Shown piece by piece: positions 34,631 to 46,191 of a stretch of DNA of 64,000 nt. Source of the stretch: Mesotaenium endlicherianum (Eukaryota; Streptophyta; Zygnematophyceae; Zygnematales; Mesotaeniaceae); assembly GCA_009602735.1 (NCBI GenBank), contig WELA01013857.1, forward strand, positions 241,345 through 305,344, given 5' to 3'. How positions within the stretch are numbered: position 1 is the first letter of the stretch; every line of letters starts with the position of its first letter. The notes under the pieces are model-generated. The model saw nothing but the letters and a program-made list of their open reading frames with translations, was not told the origin of the DNA and did no database searches. Position numbers and translations under genes: made by a program.

Positions 34631-35620
34631 GGGGTAATTACCTAACTAGCACTCCAACTTTTGTTTATTCTACAAATAGCACTCCCAAGTTTCGTTATTA
34701 CAAAACTAGCACTTGCGCAGTCTACGTAGGTTTTACACGATCGAATGACGTGCCACACGAATTCGCACGCGACCCTACCTGATACACCACTTCTCTCTTT
34801 CGTTTCCAAAATCGACCACCACCACTTTTCTAAATGACCCAACTTCACGAACCAAACAGCCCCAGGACGCCCAAAAATTGGTCCACATGTATTTTCGTGA
34901 CCTAATTTTTGCGCCTTTATTTTTTAAATCCTTTATTTTCTTGAGAGACTATATTCATCGCATTCTCGGCTATTTCAGGTAGGAACGCAATCACAAGAAG
35001 GTAATTGTAGCGGCTGAGTCAAGTGGTTACTTAATATTGCACATTGCCATTGAGGTTGCCTGTGGCTATCCTTTCCTATTTGTAAGCATGTTGCACCTAT
35101 TTTGACAGCGCATCCATGGGAACATTTCTCACGTCCTACATTTTAACCGCTACGTTTTACCTACATTTAACCACCACGTTTTACCTACATTTAACCACCA
35201 CGGTTTACCTACACTTAACCACCATAAGAAGTACCTATAGTTGGACCAATGGATTAGGCTTTGAGTTTGCTTCCTTTTTTGCTAAATTAGGTGAGCACTG
35301 ACTACACAAGAAGAAGCCTTCAAGAGTTTTGGAGAGTAAAATGAAGGTCAATGTGTCCACCCGAAATTTGGCGTCCTTGGGCAGTTTGGATCACGAAGGT
35401 GGGTCAATTACAGAAGTGGTTGTGAAAGATCTTGGAAATGAAAGAGAGAAATGGTGTGTCTGGAAGGGTCGCGTGCGAGTTTGTGTGGCACGTCATTTGA
35501 TTGTGTAAGGCCTACGTGGCCTCACCTTATATGCGCAAGTGCTAAATTTGAAATAACAAAACTTGGAATGCGAGATTTTGAAATAAACAAAAGTTGGAAT
35601 ATTACTTTGGTAATTACCCC
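34631..35620. mobile_element. 990-bp Mutator-like non-autonomous transposon with long inverted ends
   Basis: The ends GGGGTAATTACC (34631) and GGTAATTACCCC (35620) begin imperfect inverted repeats of about 240 bases (34631-34870 and about 35385-35620). Directly outside, AAAATTGAA occurs on both sides (34622-34630 and 35621-35629), a perfect 9-base target duplication. Long TIRs with a 9-base duplication are the hallmark of Mutator-like elements. No transposase is encoded, so it would depend on one elsewhere. The perfect duplication suggests fairly recent insertion, although the two TIRs have diverged from each other. Confidence 0.88.
35152..35223. repeat. 24-bp minisatellite, three units, inside the Mutator-like element
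   Basis: Three consecutive 24-base units of the form ACGTTTTACCTACATTTAAC + CACC; the first two are identical and the third differs at two bases. A partial, diverged unit precedes them. Confidence 0.95.
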
Positions 35621-35629
35621 AAAATTGAA

Positions 35630-36867
35630 TAGGACGCGTATGGGGACAATATACATTGGCCAAAACGACAGCGACTTTGTTGATTGGAAAGGACAGGGTT
35701 GTACATGGAAGTACATTGGCAAATTAAGGGCGAGAAAAGTAAGGTTTGCAGTGGTCTCCAGGCGCGACGTGTTTGATTAAGTTGGTTAAAAAGTTGATTG
35801 AACTTCGAGGGTTCAATCAATTCAACTCAATCTTTCAAGTTTTCTTCCGAGCAAACTTGAAATCCTGCATTGTATTTGAGTCCTCGAATGAGCTCTTCTT
35901 GCCGATGACTATGTCGTCGACATTAGGTAGGAGATGCAATAAGCACCCTCCCATGCGATACCCTTCGTGTACTTTACACGATCTTCGATGTAAAGTTACG
36001 TGGCCACAAGCAGCACCAATCCCACCCCTCCTCCAAGGGCACTGGCGTCGCCAAACTCGTTCAGAAGGTGCCAAGCCGCCAAGCCCCTCAACCCTAATCT
36101 TAAGGCCTCGGCCTGCATTCTGCTGAACACAAAACCTGGTCCCATGTGCTGCCCCTGCTAGCTTGCACGGGAAACGCTAGCTGGGAAATTTATAGCTTCG
36201 TCTAAGCTTATATGAAGTGGGACAACGAGTATTACCAAACGTCCACATCTTTGGAGCCCTGCCGCCTTAGCAAGAAGAACTAAGGTTGTGTTTCGAAGAG
36301 GAGGGATGCCAGTGATGTTTAGACTGAAGCAAGCACCTTCTGAGGAGCGGCTGGCTTTGGCTCTTTATAGGAAAGCTCAAGCGTTTGAGGTGCGTGGGGT
36401 GAGGGACCGTATTATAGGCCCAAAAAATGGTCTACGGCATGGTACATCAAAATTGGGGTGTCAAGATGGTTGGTGTTATGCGTTGTTTGGTTTGATCAAA
36501 ATCGACAAATATATGGAGAGGAAGCGCGACATCGTGTGAGCGTGTGCACCGCAAAGCAAATTTTATGAGCTTGTATGAATATTTATTTTAATTTAATTTT
36601 CATTGCTTCAATTGAGTAAATTTTGTTTCAACGGAGTAGTTATGGCTACCGAAAATTGGATCTTAGAGACAAAAAGTAGATGTTGCATAAGTTATCATGT
36701 ACATGTAGCATGTAAGTTTATAGGTTTAGAAAGTGCATTTTTGAGTTTCTTACAAGTATGTTATGATTGCATAGAATTGTAAAATATAAGTTTGTGGTCA
36801 TTTTATATTAAGTTCATCAAATTTGGTTAAGTATTGAGAGAGTTATGGATTTTCAAAGTTTAATTAT
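35630..36867. other. Intergenic region, nothing recognised
   Basis: Short frames such as 36288-36539 show no known motif. The right half is AT-rich. Confidence 0.4.
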
Positions 36868-37372
36868 TGTAGTGAAACAGATAGATGAAGTACTTAGTAA
36901 AATAGAATACTTTATCTATTCAAGACAAGGATCTTTGAACAAAAGTGGTAGTTTCTTGAAAGAGGAATGACTTCTTGAAAGTTAATGTATTTTTGGAATT
37001 TGGCACGTACAAGAGTGATTCTTGAATCTCTTTCTATGTTCTAGCTCTCGATAATATACTTGCTATATAAGTAATTTCTAGGAAGGTGCATGTTGATGTG
37101 TTGGCACCCAACACATCCCAAAACTTGCCACCTCTTTCTAGAATAATGTACACATGTCCTTTTGACCTAAAAATGGCACATTTGACTTTTGCCATATGGA
37201 ATTCTTCTAGGTCGTTCCTCTAACTTCGAAAATGCCTTAGAAGGTTCAAAGGACATGAACCAAGTCACTAGAGTATCTATTCACACTTGACTCCACACAA
37301 TACTACTTCAAATATATTCAAAAATATTAAAATATATGCATACTAATATATTATAATTCAAATCACTACATC
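36868..37372 (-). repeat. Element B 3' LTR
   Basis: On the minus strand it starts TGATGTAGTG directly after a purine run ending in seven G (the polypurine tract, 37373-37379 region) and ends TTTCACTACA. It aligns with the element C 5' LTR (56173-56671), sharing GTGTTGG.TGCCAACACATC and a TATATAA region. Confidence 0.8.
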
Positions 37373-37407
37373 ACCCCCCCAACAAGAAAAGCGACGTCTC
37401 GGCGCGT

Positions 37408-37535
37408 CAAGTCAGGTCTTACACATGTGGAGCAGACTAGTCAACAGCTTCAAGTCAAATGCCACGCATGTGAAGAGGATTAGTCAAAGGCGCCAAGTCA
37501 GGTGCTACACATGTAAGGTAGACTAGGCAAGGTCG
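37408..37535. repeat. Three tandem units of about 43 bp in element B, between integrase and 3' LTR
   Basis: CAAGTCAGGT...ACACATGT...GACTAG blocks start at 37408, 37451 and 37493. They lie in the untranslated 3' part of the element. Confidence 0.75.
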
Positions 37536-38130
37536 TGGGTGGTGTGACCTTATTGGCTAGCCTACTCCTTGATGATAAAGAAAATTGTACAAGTTGGCCC
37601 AAAATCTGCCACAAATTCAAAAACTCATAGCGGCCACAGAAATACTCCAAATCTAAAAATTCTAGTGCCAAACAGACCGCGTCAAAGAACTCTACCAGGT
37701 CACCAAATTTGAGAGCATTCTAATTCTTGGAGTGTCATTGAGAGCTGAGAGAGTAGGCACTCCTCCAAATTTGTACAGAAACTTCTGAAAATCACAAGTC
37801 CTTCAATACTTCTCCAAATTCAGCAAAATAAGTTTCAAAATGGGCGCTGTAAGATGTTCTACCAGAGTCTTGAGTTTAAGACCATTCCAAGTTCAAGGGA
37901 GGGTACAATGTTAGAAGGCATATTCTGCCCTAACAATGCCAGCAGCCTGACCCCCTGCTACTTAGAGCATCATATCTCTTTCACCAATGCTCCAAATTGA
38001 GCAAACTTGAACTCTAAATGACCGGCTACTCATGGACTACAGCCAAGTAAATTTATTATGCAGAGACTTATCACCAATAGCAGTTTTAGTTTTCTGTCCA
38101 GAAACTGCGAGAAGAGAAGAGTGTTGAATG

Positions 38131-39250
38131 TCAATTTTTCCTCTTTCTTGTTCTTGCAGGCTGCCTCCAAGGGGTCTTCTGCTGCTTCTTGATGGTGGCA
38201 GGCTGCCTCCCTGAAGTTGTTGAGCTTCTAGTAGAGAGACTTGGGGCTGGTCCAAGAAGGGGGTTGGCGGCATGGAAGCATTTCAACTTTCGCTGAAATT
38301 TGTCAAGGTAGTGCGCCACCACCCAACTATTCTCCAAATCTGGATATCCTTTCCACTTGATCAAGTATTGCTGTTGTCTCCTAAAATGTCTCATAGCCAT
38401 TGTGTCTTCCACCTCGTACTCCAAATGATCATCCACTATTGTTGGGACTGGTGGGGTTGTCACACGTCCTGGGAACTTGTTGTCGGGTTGCACATATGGC
38501 TTGAAGAGGGAAGCGTGGAATACGGGGTCGATATGCATAGTCTGGGGAAGTTCTAGCTTGAAAGCAACGGGGTTGACTTGCTGGATTATTTTGAAGGGTC
38601 CCAAATACTTGGGAGAGAACAGGCTGCCGGCAGGCCTGTTGTTCAGGGAAATAGTCTTGGATGATAGTAACACGTTGTCACACACTCTGTACGTAATTTC
38701 TATTCTGGATCTGTTTGCCACTCTTGCTTGAGCATCTTGCGTGTACGATTCATTTGCTCGGTTTGCCCATCTGATTGTGGGTGGTAGGCAATAGACATAT
38801 CCAGCAACGTCCCCAAGTTCTTGAAGAGATTTTTCCAGAATTGGCTTGTGACCTCTATCCGACTTAATTCTTGATGGTAGTCCATGGAGTCGGAAGATGT
38901 TGTCAAAGATGAGTCTTGCGAGCTGTAGTGCTGTAGCCTTAGTCGTCGTGGGAATGAAATGAGCCATCGTGGTACGTCTATCCACCACCGTGAGTATTGC
39001 ATTATGGCCTCGAGGTGTCACGGGCAGGTCCACGATAAGGTCCATTGAGATGTCCGTCCATTGTCTTTTGGGGATTGGTAGTGGTTGGAGGAGTCCTCTC
39101 GCCTTTTGTGATGATGGCTTGACTCTTTGGCATGTGTCACAGTTTCTGCAGTACTCCTTGACTTGCTTGGACATTCCTGGTTAGCAATAAGTCCTTGCGA
39201 GCACGCCCGTGATCTTTAATATTCTAAAGTGACCTCCAAATGGGTTGTCG
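38131..39250 (-). mobile_element. Element B: integrase and chromodomain region
   Basis: The zinc-binding region (CRNCDTCQRVKPS), integrase core blocks (DLIVDLP, ILTVVDRRTTMAHF, FRLHGLPSRIKSDRG), the C-terminal domain (KYLGPFKIIQ, HIDPVFHASLFKPY) and a chromodomain (YLIKWKGYPDLENSW) are readable. The chromodomain places it with chromoviruses, which use it to target chromatin. Fossil. Confidence 0.85.
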
Positions 39251-39260
39251 TGTGCTTCTC

Positions 39261-39265
39261 GAAGT
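39261..39265. repeat. Target-site duplication of element A, left
   Basis: GAAGT, repeated at 46187-46191 on the other side of element A. Five bases is the normal duplication size for Ty3/gypsy integrases. Confidence 0.9.
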
Positions 39266-40207
39266 TGTAACGATTTGAGCTTTTTAGGCGTATTTGGGAC
39301 GTTTTCCCAATTACCTAAAATACGTTATACTATTCATCATAAGTTATTTGATAAATGATTGCATCACATTGAATTATTCGCCACACACGTGTGCCGATTA
39401 ATTCCCGGTCGATTGGCGAAACGACCGAGATACTACTGCAAAAAGCGTCGCAACGTAATTCGACTACTTCGCAAAAGTACGACATAATTATTCATAAAGT
39501 TACTTTGAATAATTATGAGATGATAATTTAATTAATCATTGTTTGACTAAGTTATTTTGATTGTCATTATTACGAATAATGGACAATCACAGATTTCGGA
39601 TTACGACTAGTCGTAATACGAAGAAACTGTCGTATCATTAATACGAACAAACATTCGTATAGTCAAACGAAACGAAATATGCAAAGTCGCTTTGCATCCG
39701 AGCGGATTCGAACCCGCGACTTCCGTTTGAAACGTTCACACCTAACCGATTGGCCAAAGTAGCTTTTTAAACTACCGGTTCATGACGAAAGCATGTGTAC
39801 GCGACTCCGCGATCAATCGCGACTTTTTCGGAAAGTCGCGAGAACGCGAAAACGCCCGTTTGGCGCGAAACGGTATTTCAGAAACCGTCGAAAAGTCTCC
39901 AAACGGCCAACTGCGCGTTTCGAGCATTCGGCCGAATGAGACACGTCCCTTCGACCGTTTTCGTTGAACATGAACCAGTGCCCTAGGTGGTGACTCGGAG
40001 CACTCCAGTGCCTCATGTTGTGCAGGTATAAATACCTGCAGAGTCATTGTGAGTGCAACTCTCACAAGCACACATTCTACGTTAGTTTTCACTTTCGCTC
40101 TTTCGAGTATTCGTTAATTTCCACAAGTATACAGATTCTCCTCCCACTAGAATTAAATATTCCTTGAATACCAAGGAAAGATCCTCTCAAAAAGCAAAAA
40201 CGTCACA
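39266..40207 (+). repeat. Element A 5' LTR
   Basis: Starts TGTAACGATTTGAGC and ends AACGTCACA. It includes a tRNA-like segment on the opposite strand (about 39690-39763) and a GTATAAATACC TATA-like motif at about 40025, a likely start of the transcribed part. Confidence 0.95.
39690..39763 (-). other. tRNA-like segment with A and B boxes inside the 5' LTR, antisense
   Basis: On the minus strand: TGGCCAATCGG (39756-39746) fits the Pol III A box and D arm, and GGTTCGAATCC (39714-39704) is a perfect B box and T-loop core. Their 42-base spacing is that of a tRNA gene. A D stem GCC/GGT can form; the loop TTTCAAA sits at the anticodon position, but its stem and the acceptor stem pair poorly. It is therefore a decayed tRNA or tRNA-derived promoter segment, not a working tRNA. 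The same segment is in the right LTR. Confidence 0.65.
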
Positions 40208-40208
40208 T

Positions 40209-40223
40209 TGGTATCGGAGCCGA
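40209..40223 (+). promoter_or_regulatory. Element A primer-binding site
   Basis: TGGTATCGGAGCCGA two bases after the LTR end, close to the TGGTATCAGAGC primer site that plant LTR elements use with initiator tRNA-Met. Confidence 0.8.
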
Positions 40224-40359
40224 TCTCGGTTTCTCCAAGAATTTTTTTTATTTTTTTTTGGTCAAAAAATCTGTCGCATTTTCTGCCGGATTCTGTCGTT
40301 GAATCTAACCGATTTCTTAATTCTGTATGCATTCGCCCCCGATTCGTTTCCAATTCGCC

Positions 40360-40869
40360 ATGGCTCGCGGTCGTCGGATCGAAATCATCTACATCGACGA
40401 AGACTCACCCCGCCGGCCTCGCGTCTCGCCGCGTGTTGCCTCGGCGCCGACTCGGCCGTCGCCGACTTATTCGCCTATGGCTCCGCCCGGCTCGCAGCGC
40501 TCGTCGCCCGTCGATCTTCGATCGTACGAGATACTTTCGCCGGAACGCTCGTCACCCACACCTCCCACCCCCGCCGAGCCTCGGAACCACCAACCCGAAC
40601 CTTCCCGCTCTCGCTCTCCACGTGGCCGGACACCGTCGCCTCGTGCGCCTCGTGAACGGCCGGATGTCATTGATTCCTTGCCGTTTTTTGAATATGAGCA
40701 CTACTACCACATGTGGAACGATTATGGGCATTGGATGGAATTGCGCGACCAACCCACCCTAGAGGACTATCAAAATGTGTATGGTCCTCGTTTCCGCAAC
40801 CGTTCGGGTTTTGTCCGTCCGCCCATGCCCGTTCGTGGATACACAACATATCGTGGGTATGTTGATTAG
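40360..40869 (+). mobile_element. Element A: short gag-like frame
   Basis: About 170 residues from MARGRRIEIIYIDED, rich in Arg, Ser and Pro (RSRSPRGRTPSPRAP), then a Tyr-rich tail (YEHYYHMWNDYGHWMEL). No zinc knuckle is seen, and it is short for a Ty3/gypsy gag; the assignment rests on position between primer site and protease. Confidence 0.55.
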
Positions 40870-41025
40870 ATGTGGTCTAACCACCGTGTTAGTCTTTCCG
40901 AGCATCTCTTTGACAGGGATTTGTATCGTGATCGGTCAAGCGACCATTATTGCGGCCACTGCATAAATGCTAGCATTGATTATATTTGCTGCCCTTATTT
41001 GTGATAAATAGCTATTGTCTAGCTT

Positions 41026-41916
41026 TTGACAACACGACTTAGTGAGCAGGAAATTCTAGGAGTTTGCGCGCAAGCCCCAAGAATCCTTGTTCACTCAGGC
41101 ATACCCAATATGAATATACTTCGAAACGAATATATTTGTATGCCAGTGTTGAGCTTTGTTGAGTTCTTGGAACTCAAGTGCATCCATAATACCATGTTCT
41201 TGCACTTTCAGCCGCATGATCCTAACCTTGCCAAGTGTTACGAACACTTATCTCGCTTACGGAAAATGCACAAGTGTCTTGCACCAATATATATTGCTAC
41301 ATTCACACATATTTGCGCGTACTTTGACCCGATTACTCGGTTTCGCGCAAGGACAGCAATGCAAAATGGGATTTTGGTAAAGGACCTCCATATTTCCCAC
41401 ATTCCTCTCAAGGCGAGGACGTTGCTGGTGATGCATAATGCTTCTTTGGGATTAAGTATGACATTTGAAACGAAAGTTTCAGGTAAATCATGCTTTACAA
41501 TCATTGATTCAGGCGCGTCAGTAAGCTTCATTAGTGCACGTTTTGCAGAAGGGATGAAGTCGTTTCCAATACTCAAGGACGAGACTCTTCGCCTTGGCGA
41601 TGGTTCGTTAGCTTGCATTACTGGAATGCTTAAATTACCGCTCAGCGTCCAGTCCTTCCATGGGCGTGTACAATTCTACATAACTGAATTGCCGCATGGA
41701 ATCGACGCTGTTTTGGGTAATAATTGGCTTACGCAAACAAGTGCATTGCTTGACTTCAGTCAAAAGACATGCATTGTACACAAGGGGACCAGGAAGATTT
41801 CTCTTCAGTCCCTTAAGCCCGATATGGCCTTAGAAAGTCCTTCGAAGACTCTTCTATTGTCCATAAAGCAAGCGCGACGTTTGGCAAAGCTCGGTCAAAA
41901 TGTTTTCTTTGGATGA
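41026..41916 (+). mobile_element. Element A: protease region
   Basis: About 296 residues. The last 130 are a retropepsin-like domain with FTIIDSGASVSFIS (catalytic DSGA) and the distal GIDAVLGNNWL block. The first half has no clear match and may be the end of gag. Confidence 0.8.
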
Positions 41917-41967
41917 CTGAGACCAGATTCCCCAGCAACTTCAACTACGCTCTTTACGCAAGAACCG

Positions 41968-43944
41968 ATGTTGGACATTACTGGTCATGAAGAACCACTC
42001 ACAGCCAACCTTTTTGCTCTTTTGCAAAAGTATAAGTCAGTGTTTCTAACTGAAATACCAGCCGGGCTTTCGCCTGATAGGGGTATTGGACAAACCATCC
42101 CTCTCGTTCCCGATTCTCAACCGACTTGGCGACCAATTTATCGCCTAAGCCCGTTGGAAATGACCGAGATAAAAGATCAAATTAGCGACTTGCTGGAGAA
42201 AGGCTGGATTGAGCCGAGCTCTTCTCCATTCGGGGCCCCAATCCTCTTTGTCCAAAAGAAAGATGGGAGGCTTAGAATGTGCATTGATTATCGTGCGCTG
42301 AACAACATAACGGTCAAGAATCGCTATTCGTTGCCTCACATTGATGATTTGTTTAATTTGCTGCAGGGGGCATGCGTGTTCTCCTCGCTTGATTTAGCCC
42401 AAGGCTATCATCAGATTCGAATCACACCAGAGGATGTCCCCAAAACAGCGTTTCGAACGCCTATTGGGCATTTCCAATACAAAGTCCTAAGTTTTGGACT
42501 TACCAATGCACCAGCGACATTCCAAAGTACCATGAACGATTGCTTTAGACCTTACTTGGGAAAATTCGTCCAGGTTTACCTCGACGATATCCTCGTCTAC
42601 TCAAAGAACAAGGACGAGCATTATAAGCACCTCGAGTTGGTGTTGCAAATCCTTCGTGAGCAGCTGCTGTACGCTAAGCTCAAGAAATGTTCCTTCCTAA
42701 AGGATGAACTGTTGTACCTGGGACATATAGTGGGTTCGAAAGGGGTGCGCCCTGACCCAGCCAAGATAGCGTGTGTCGCTGACTGGCCTGTCCTAACCGA
42801 TATACATACTGTACGTTCATTCCTTGGGTTTGCTAACTACTTTCGTAAGTTTATGCAAGGTTATTCAGTGATGGCCGCGCCACTCACTGCTCTGACAAGG
42901 AAAGATAAGACGTTCATTTGGGATGAGAATACGCAACATGCGTTTGAGCGCATTAAGTATGCACTCACGAATGCGCCACTTCTTTCATTAGCCGATCCCG
43001 ACTTGCCTTACGAGGTCGTCGCCGATGCGTCTGGTGTTGGAATAGGGGCTGTACTGCTGCAGGCAGGCCAGCCTATCAGTTTTGAGAGTCGAAAGCTGAC
43101 ACCTGCCGAACAAAATTACTCAACGACAGAGCAGGAGCTCTGGGCAGTCATATACGCTTTGAAAACTTGGCGATGTTATTTGGAAGGCTGCAAAGGTTTG
43201 ACAGTGTTTATGGACCACTGCCCAAATACTTTCTTTCAAATTCAGCCAACGCTATCGAGGAGACAGACGAGATGGTCTGAGTTCTTCCAACGATTCCACT
43301 TTGAGTGGGCGTATCGCCCAGGCCGCAACAATGTTGCTGATCCTCTAAGTCGAATTCCTCACCACCACTTGATGTTGGGGACTGTTGCGAGCTTGCGAGA
43401 ACGAAATGGTCAGGTTTCGAGGGCGGCCACCCTTGATTCCGCTGTACCCCCCAAGACGTCTGACCGCAACCAGCCTGGTGACGCGGGCACACCCGATTTG
43501 GATAGCATGCATAACTCGGAAATACTTGACCTGCATCAACTATTTCACGAGGGCTATCTCAAATATCCGTTTTTCCTAGATCTCCAGGGTACCGGCTTGA
43601 ACGGTGTAGCCGTAACGATGGACAGTATGGATAAAAGGAAAGAACACTCAAACTATTCGTTTGAGGACGGTTTTTGGTGGCAGAATGGGCGCATTGCTGT
43701 CCCAGAAGGCCGAGTAAGACATGTGCTACTACAAGAAGCGCATGACTCTCCTTACTCAGTCATCATGGAATTACCAAAACCACACACTCTTTGCGCCGAG
43801 GGTACATTTGGCCGTCCCTTAAGGTTGATGTTGCCGAGTACATCATCAAGTGCGCAGCATGTCAGAGGAATAAGCCGAGCAATACGTTGCCGGCTGGGAA
43901 GTTGCAACCATTGGAACTTGCATGTGCTCCTTGGGAAAGCATAA
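41968..43944 (+). mobile_element. Element A: reverse transcriptase and RNase H region
   Basis: All RT landmarks are present: PYRLSP-like [50 protein letters not shown], the catalytic VYLDDILVYS, then LGHIVGSKGVRPDP and FLGFANYFRKF. RNase H follows with VADASGVGIGAVLLQ, FESRKLTPAEQNYSTTEQE and the RWSEFFQRF block, ending YRPGRNNVADPLSR. It overlaps the integrase region in a different frame. Confidence 0.93.
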
Positions 43945-45197
43945 GCCTCGACTTTGTCGTTGAATTGCCTACCACCGATCGAGGACACAATGGGGTGCTA
44001 ACAATCGTGGATCGTTTCACTAAGATGGTACACTTTGTGGCCACTACCCCAGCACTTGATGCCGTCGAGACCGCACGTCTCTTCGTAGATCACGTGTTCA
44101 AGTTGCATGGCATGCCGAAAGAAATCATAAGTGATCGTGACAGTAGATTTACGAGCCACTTCTGGCAGGAAGTTTGTTCGCATTTCGGCACGAAACTTAA
44201 GATGTCAACTAGCTTCCATCCTCAGACCGATGGTCAGACAGAACGAATGAACCGCGTTCTGCAACAGTTCCTTAGGCATTATGTGAATCCTCGCCAAGAC
44301 GACTGGGATACCCTCCTTTCAGTCGCAGAGTTCGCAGTTAATAATGCTTATCAGGAAAGTGTTAAGGAAACTCCATTTTTCCTTAACTATGGGCGACATC
44401 CGCACACTCCTCTCACGCGCGTCGTTTACGCTGAGGCGGGGCTGTTAACCATGAGAGTACCAAGTGCACGCCTATTTGTCCATTCTCTTCAAGAGGTGCA
44501 CAAAAACGCGAAGCTGGCTTTAGCCGCTGCTCGAGATCGGCAGAAAAAGTTTGCTGACACGCACAGGACTGAGTTAAGTTTTCAAGTTGGCAATAAAGTA
44601 TTTTTGCAAACTAAAAATCTCCAACTCAAGCACCCAGGAAAGCGCAAGCTTCTGCCTAGCTGGGTAGGCCCTTTTATCGTTATCGCAAAGGTTGGATCTG
44701 TTGCATACCGACTGGATTTGCCTAAATCCATGGGGCGAACGCATCCTGTGTTCCATGTCAGTTTACTGAAATTGTTTAGGTCCGATGGCCGCTATCAGCA
44801 ACAAGCACCGGACTTGGAACTCGCCGATGATGATAAGGCCTGGGATGTAGAGGAGGTCTTAGGACACCGCTACACTCGTCATAAACCTCCACGCGTGGAG
44901 TTTTTGATAAAGTGGCTAGATTACGATTCCAGTTGGAACTCATACGAACCTCAGGACGAAATCCTACTAAATTGTAAGGACCTGGTCCAACAATATTGGT
45001 TACGATGGGCTGATGCTCAAAAGCTCTGCGCCGAGGCAAGTGTGCTGCTACCAAGCGCTCTTCGTAAGCCATGGAACAAACGCAAAAGAGACGCGGCCAA
45101 GTATTCGCTCTTTTCCGTCACTGTGATGATGCATAGTCCAATCGCTCACCAATGTTTTCCGCTAGTCAAGGCTAGTAACGACACACCTACGACTTAA
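43791..45197 (+). mobile_element. Element A: integrase and chromodomain region
   Basis: Zinc-binding end (CAACQRNKPS), catalytic core with SLDFVVELP, LTIVDRFTKMVHF, HGMPKEIISDRDSRFTS and FHPQTDGQTERMNR (the D, D and E residues in their usual setting), C-terminal domain (LLPSWVGPFIV, THPVFHVSLLKLF) and a chromodomain (VEFLIKWLDYDSSWNSYEP). Typical of chromoviruses. Confidence 0.92.
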
Positions 45198-45230
45198 AAG
45201 ACGTACGCTTAACGAGGACGTTAAGTTCTT

Positions 45231-45245
45231 TTAAGGGGGGAGGAG
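45231..45245 (+). promoter_or_regulatory. Element A polypurine tract
   Basis: AAGGGGGGAGGAG directly before the TG of the right LTR, the plus-strand primer of this family. Confidence 0.88.
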
Positions 45246-46186
45246 TGTAACGATTTGAGCTTTTTAGGCGTATTTGGGACGTCTTCCCAATTACCTAAAA
45301 AACGTTATACTATTTATCATAAGTTATTTGATAAATGATTGCATCACATTGAATTATTCGCCACACACGTGTGCCGATTAATTCCCGGTCTATTGGCGAA
45401 ACAACCGAAATACTATTGCAAAAAGCGTCGTAACGTAATTCGACTACTTCGCAAAAGTACGACATAATTATTCATAAAGTTACTCTGAATATTTTGAGAT
45501 GATAATTTAATTAATCATTGTTTGACTAAGTTATTTTGATTGTCATTATTACGAATAATGAACAATCACAGATTTCGGATTACGACTAGTCGTAATACGA
45601 AGAAACTGTCGTATCATTAATACGAACAAACAGTTGTAAAGTCAAACGAAACGAAATATGCAAAGTCGCTTTGCATCCGAGCGGATTCGAACCCGCGACC
45701 TTCGTTTGAAACGTTCACACCTAACCGATTGGCCAAAGTAGCTTTTTAAACTACCGGTTCATGACAAAAGCATGTGTACGCGACTCCGCGATCAATCGCG
45801 ACTTTTTCGAAAAGTCGCGAGAACGCGAAAACGCCCGTTTGGTGCGAAAGGGTTTTTCAGAAACCGTCAAAAAGTCTCCAAACGGCCAACTGCGCGTTTC
45901 GAGCATTCGGCCAAATAAGACACGTCCCTTCGACCGTTTTCGTTGAACATGAACCAGTGCCCTAGGTGGTGACTCGAAGCACTCCAGTGCCTCATGTTGT
46001 GCAGGTATACATACCTGCAGAGTCATTGTGAGTGCAACTCTCACAAGCACACATTCTACGTTAGTTTTCACTTTCGCTCTTTTGAGTATTCGTCAACTTC
46101 CACAAGTATACAGATTTTCCTCCCACTAGAATTAAATATTCCTTGAATACCGAGGAAAGATCCTCTCGAAAAGCAGAAACGTCACA
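45246..46186 (+). repeat. Element A 3' LTR
   Basis: 941 bases, TGTAAC...GTCACA, followed by the GAAGT duplication at 46187-46191. It carries the same antisense tRNA-like segment (about 45669-45742) with the B-box core intact. Confidence 0.95.
45669..45742 (-). other. tRNA-like segment with A and B boxes inside the 3' LTR, antisense
   Basis: Second copy of the segment described for the 5' LTR. TGGCCAATCGG and GGTTCGAATCC are both unchanged although the LTRs differ at 3-4% of sites elsewhere; with so few sites this may be chance. Confidence 0.65.
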
Positions 46187-46191
46187 GAAGT

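Larger units (their letters stand above)
39266..46186 (+). mobile_element. Element A: Ty3/gypsy chromovirus, nearly whole, inserted in element B
   Basis: 6.9 kb with LTRs of 942 and 941 bases, TG...CA ends, a perfect GAAGT duplication, a primer site after the left LTR, a polypurine tract before the right LTR, and in order a short basic gag-like frame, protease, reverse transcriptase with RNase H, integrase and chromodomain. The LTRs differ at roughly 35 positions by eye (about 3-4%), mostly transitions, so it is young compared with B. It looks nearly whole; coding is spread over four frames, of which some boundaries may be natural for the family and at most a few are breaks. Confidence 0.93.

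Noticed and set aside
39690-39763. Functional tRNA gene
   Set aside because: A and B boxes and spacing fit, but the acceptor and anticodon stems do not pair, and extra bases follow the T arm.
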